The translations under genes and the position numbers were made by a program. Below the pieces are notes generated by a model that had not been told where the DNA came from, did not search any database, and was given only the letters and a program-made list of their open reading frames with translations. A stretch of 64,000 bases of DNA from an uncultured Limosilactobacillus sp. (GTDB lineage Bacteria > Bacillota > Bacilli > Lactobacillales > Lactobacillaceae), in contig CALVGV010000001.1 in NCBI GenBank assembly GCA_944327195.1, positions 48,816 to 112,815 on the forward strand. The letters are read 5' to 3'. Every line of letters begins with the position of its first letter. Position 1 is the stretch's first letter. This document shows positions 62,659-64,000 of the stretch, one piece after another.

Positions 62659-63864
62659 ATGGATCAAATGCGTTGTGTCTTTGGCATTGATGTTAGTCGC
62701 AGTAGTTTGAATGTGGCAGTGGTAGATAATCAGAACTTAGTCCTTGAGGACAAGATGGCGCTTGACCTAATTGGCCTAACGAAGCTAAAGGAGCTACTCG
62801 ATCATTACCGGGATCCAGAAGTAATTTTTGAGGCAACTGGTGTTTATTCGCGTCGCTTAGAGCACTTCCTTCGCCAAAATGAGTATCACTACGTTTGCTT
62901 GAACCCGTTAGCTGCCAGAATCAAGATGGCTAGCTTTCGACCGTTTAAAACTGACCGAAACGATGCGCGTGAATTGGCGATGGTCCAAGCGATTAATCCG
63001 GCCCGCTTTACATACCAAGAGGATCGGGTTTACCAAAACCTTCGTGATCTACACCGCTTTTATCAAAACGTCACCACTGATGTCGCTCGCAATAAAAACC
63101 GGCTCCACAAGTTACTTCAACTTACCTTTCCGGAAATTGAACGGGTACTAAGTACTACTAGTGGGCAACTCTACTGGACCCTCGTTAACCAATACCCTCA
63201 CCCTGGCCTCGTCAAAGCCTCATCACATGAAATGATCGTTCAAGTCATTACCAAGGCAAAGACCGGCCCAATTAACGCCACTAGCCTAGCTGAAAAACTA
63301 ATTAGTCTTGCGCAGACGGCTTATCCGGCAGTCGATGTGGACTCTCTTCGCCTAGAAGAAACTCGATACCTGGCAACTGAATTGATGAAGAAAACCGAGC
63401 TCAAAGCTAAATTGATTGGCCAAATGGTTGAACTCGCTCAAAGCTTACCAGAGTTTCGCGCGATCATGAGTATTCCAGGGATTGCGGAAACTACCGCCGT
63501 GGGCATTATCGCCGAATTCGGTGATATTCGTCGGTTTAAGAGTAGTAATGCCATGAATAGCTACGTTGGGATTGGTTTCAATCATTACGAGTCAGGTCAG
63601 TATGTCCAACGAGACACGATCAGTAAGCGAGGAAACGCCATTGCCCGGAAGATCCTCTATAAGACGGTTTTGAACTGCGTTAGCGTCGCCCACTATCGGC
63701 CAAACCATCTAGCGGATTTTTACAATGAACGAAAAAGGCGATCTCCTCAGCCGCAGACTAAGAAGATCGCCATCGCCACGATGCATCGCCTGATTAGAAC
63801 GATCCATCATCTCGTAAAAAATGACCAGCTCTATGATTACCAAATAGCCAAACGTATTCACTAG
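62659..63864 (+). CDS. IS110-family transposase
   Basis: DEDD-type recombinase of 401 residues. The N-terminal RuvC-like domain shows GIDVSRSSLNVAVV (Asp), FEATGVYS (Glu), and KTDRNDARELA (Asp pair); the C-terminal Transposase_20 domain shows SIPGIAETTAVGIIAEFGDI, SYVGIGF and SKRGNAIARKILY with its conserved serine region. No frameshift or stop is seen, so it is probably active. SD AAGGAG lies ten bases before the ATG; an inner ATG at 62668 is possible. Confidence 0.95.
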   Translation: MDQMRCVFGIDVSRSSLNVAVVDNQNLVLEDKMALDLIGLTKLKELLDHYRDPEVIFEATGVYSRRLEHFLRQNEYHYVCLNPLAARIKMASFRPFKTDRNDARELAMVQAINPARFTYQEDRVYQNLRDLHRFYQNVTTDVARNKNRLHKLLQLTFPEIERVLSTTSGQLYWTLVNQYPHPGLVKASSHEMIVQVITKAKTGPINATSLAEKLISLAQTAYPAVDVDSLRLEETRYLATELMKKTELKAKLIGQMVELAQSLPEFRAIMSIPGIAETTAVGIIAEFGDIRRFKSSNAMNSYVGIGFNHYESGQYVQRDTISKRGNAIARKILYKTVLNCVSVAHYRPNHLADFYNERKRRSPQPQTKKIAIATMHRLIRTIHHLVKNDQLYDYQIAKRIH

Positions 63865-63887
63865 AGTTTGATCATCATTAATTTTAC

Positions 63888-63920
63888 GCCCCCTGATAAA
63901 AAATGCCAACTGTCAGGGGC
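63888..63920. terminator. Hairpin behind the transposase gene
   Basis: Stem GCCCCTGA / TCAGGGGC with a 16-base loop, 24 bases after the stop, followed by TTCTGT. Either a terminator or a structure of the element's right end. 63921-64000 holds nothing recognised. Confidence 0.6.
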
Positions 63921-64000
63921 TTCTGTATCTGTCAAGTTTTCATAGGTTGCCTTATATATGCAGGAACTAGTGTGAGAGCGACTTAACGAGGTGCCCGATT

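Larger units (their letters stand above)
62430..63930 (+). mobile_element. IS110-family insertion sequence (ends approximate)
   Basis: An intact IS110-type transposase with flanking non-coding ends. IS110 elements lack clear terminal inverted repeats and target duplications, so the limits given are estimates: left end somewhere in 62400-62520, right end somewhere in 63865-63960. It lies next to the glmS promoter. Composition is more AT-rich than the core genes. Confidence 0.55.

Overview
The window looks like chromosome of a high-GC, low-genome-size Gram-positive lactic acid bacterium, most likely a Limosilactobacillus (L. fermentum/reuteri group) or close relative in the Lactobacillaceae. 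Reasons: textbook Firmicutes gene orders (cvpA-mutS2-trxA; alaS-ireB-ruvX-DUF1292; mutS-mutL-ruvA-ruvB; ymfF-ymfH-rodZ-pgsA-cinA-recA-rny), strong AGGAGG-type ribosome binding sites, a T-box before alaS, and Lactobacillus-type surface proteins. Third codon positions in the housekeeping part are very GC-rich. The genus call is an inference; no rRNA or tRNA gene is present to test it.

Layout. 1-7900: envelope genes on the minus strand: a polyprenyl-phosphate glycosyltransferase (CsbB/GtrB type), an AI-2E family exporter, an AT-rich YfhO-type glycosyltransferase that is broken in three places, and a secreted GH25 lysozyme with many cell-wall/glucan-binding-like repeats, also broken (frameshift plus amber codon). 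7900-11200: an AT-richer accessory patch with a divergent pair of competence-type regulators (ComK-like and SigH/ComX-like), a two-gene unit of unknown function, and a 90-bp inverted-repeat element. 11200-21600: a complete exopolysaccharide/capsule cluster on the minus strand (priming transferase, two DUF4422 transferases, RfbD, Wzy, Wzz, three family-2-type transferases, Glf, Wzx) with a terminator in its middle and no visible tyrosine-kinase module. 22000-23300: an Rpn-type PD-(D/E)XK nuclease gene with a probable internal start and a downstream stand-alone copy of its C-terminal tail. 23300-53200: core DNA repair, recombination, RNA turnover and translation genes, almost all on the minus strand; rnhC on the plus strand is flanked by two copies of a strongly structured repeat. 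In the ruv-yajC operon queA is absent and tgt is replaced by a homologue that keeps the zinc site but has lost the catalytic aspartates. 53200-62200: a TetR/ABC exporter pair, a GNAT enzyme, a LysM surface protein, a HAD phosphatase, a small unknown gene with an attenuator-like leader, and glmS. 62400-64000: an IS110-family element.

Themes. Several genes serve cell-wall and surface carbohydrate work (EPS cluster, GtrB/YfhO pair, GH25, LysM protein, GlmS, RodZ, PgsA). Two of the surface genes are disrupted near short homopolymers or by stop codons, which could be real decay, phase variation or assembly error. The most unusual items are the Rpn tail duplication, the catalytically dead TGT homologue, the paired structured repeats with compensatory changes, and the ComK/SigH divergent locus.
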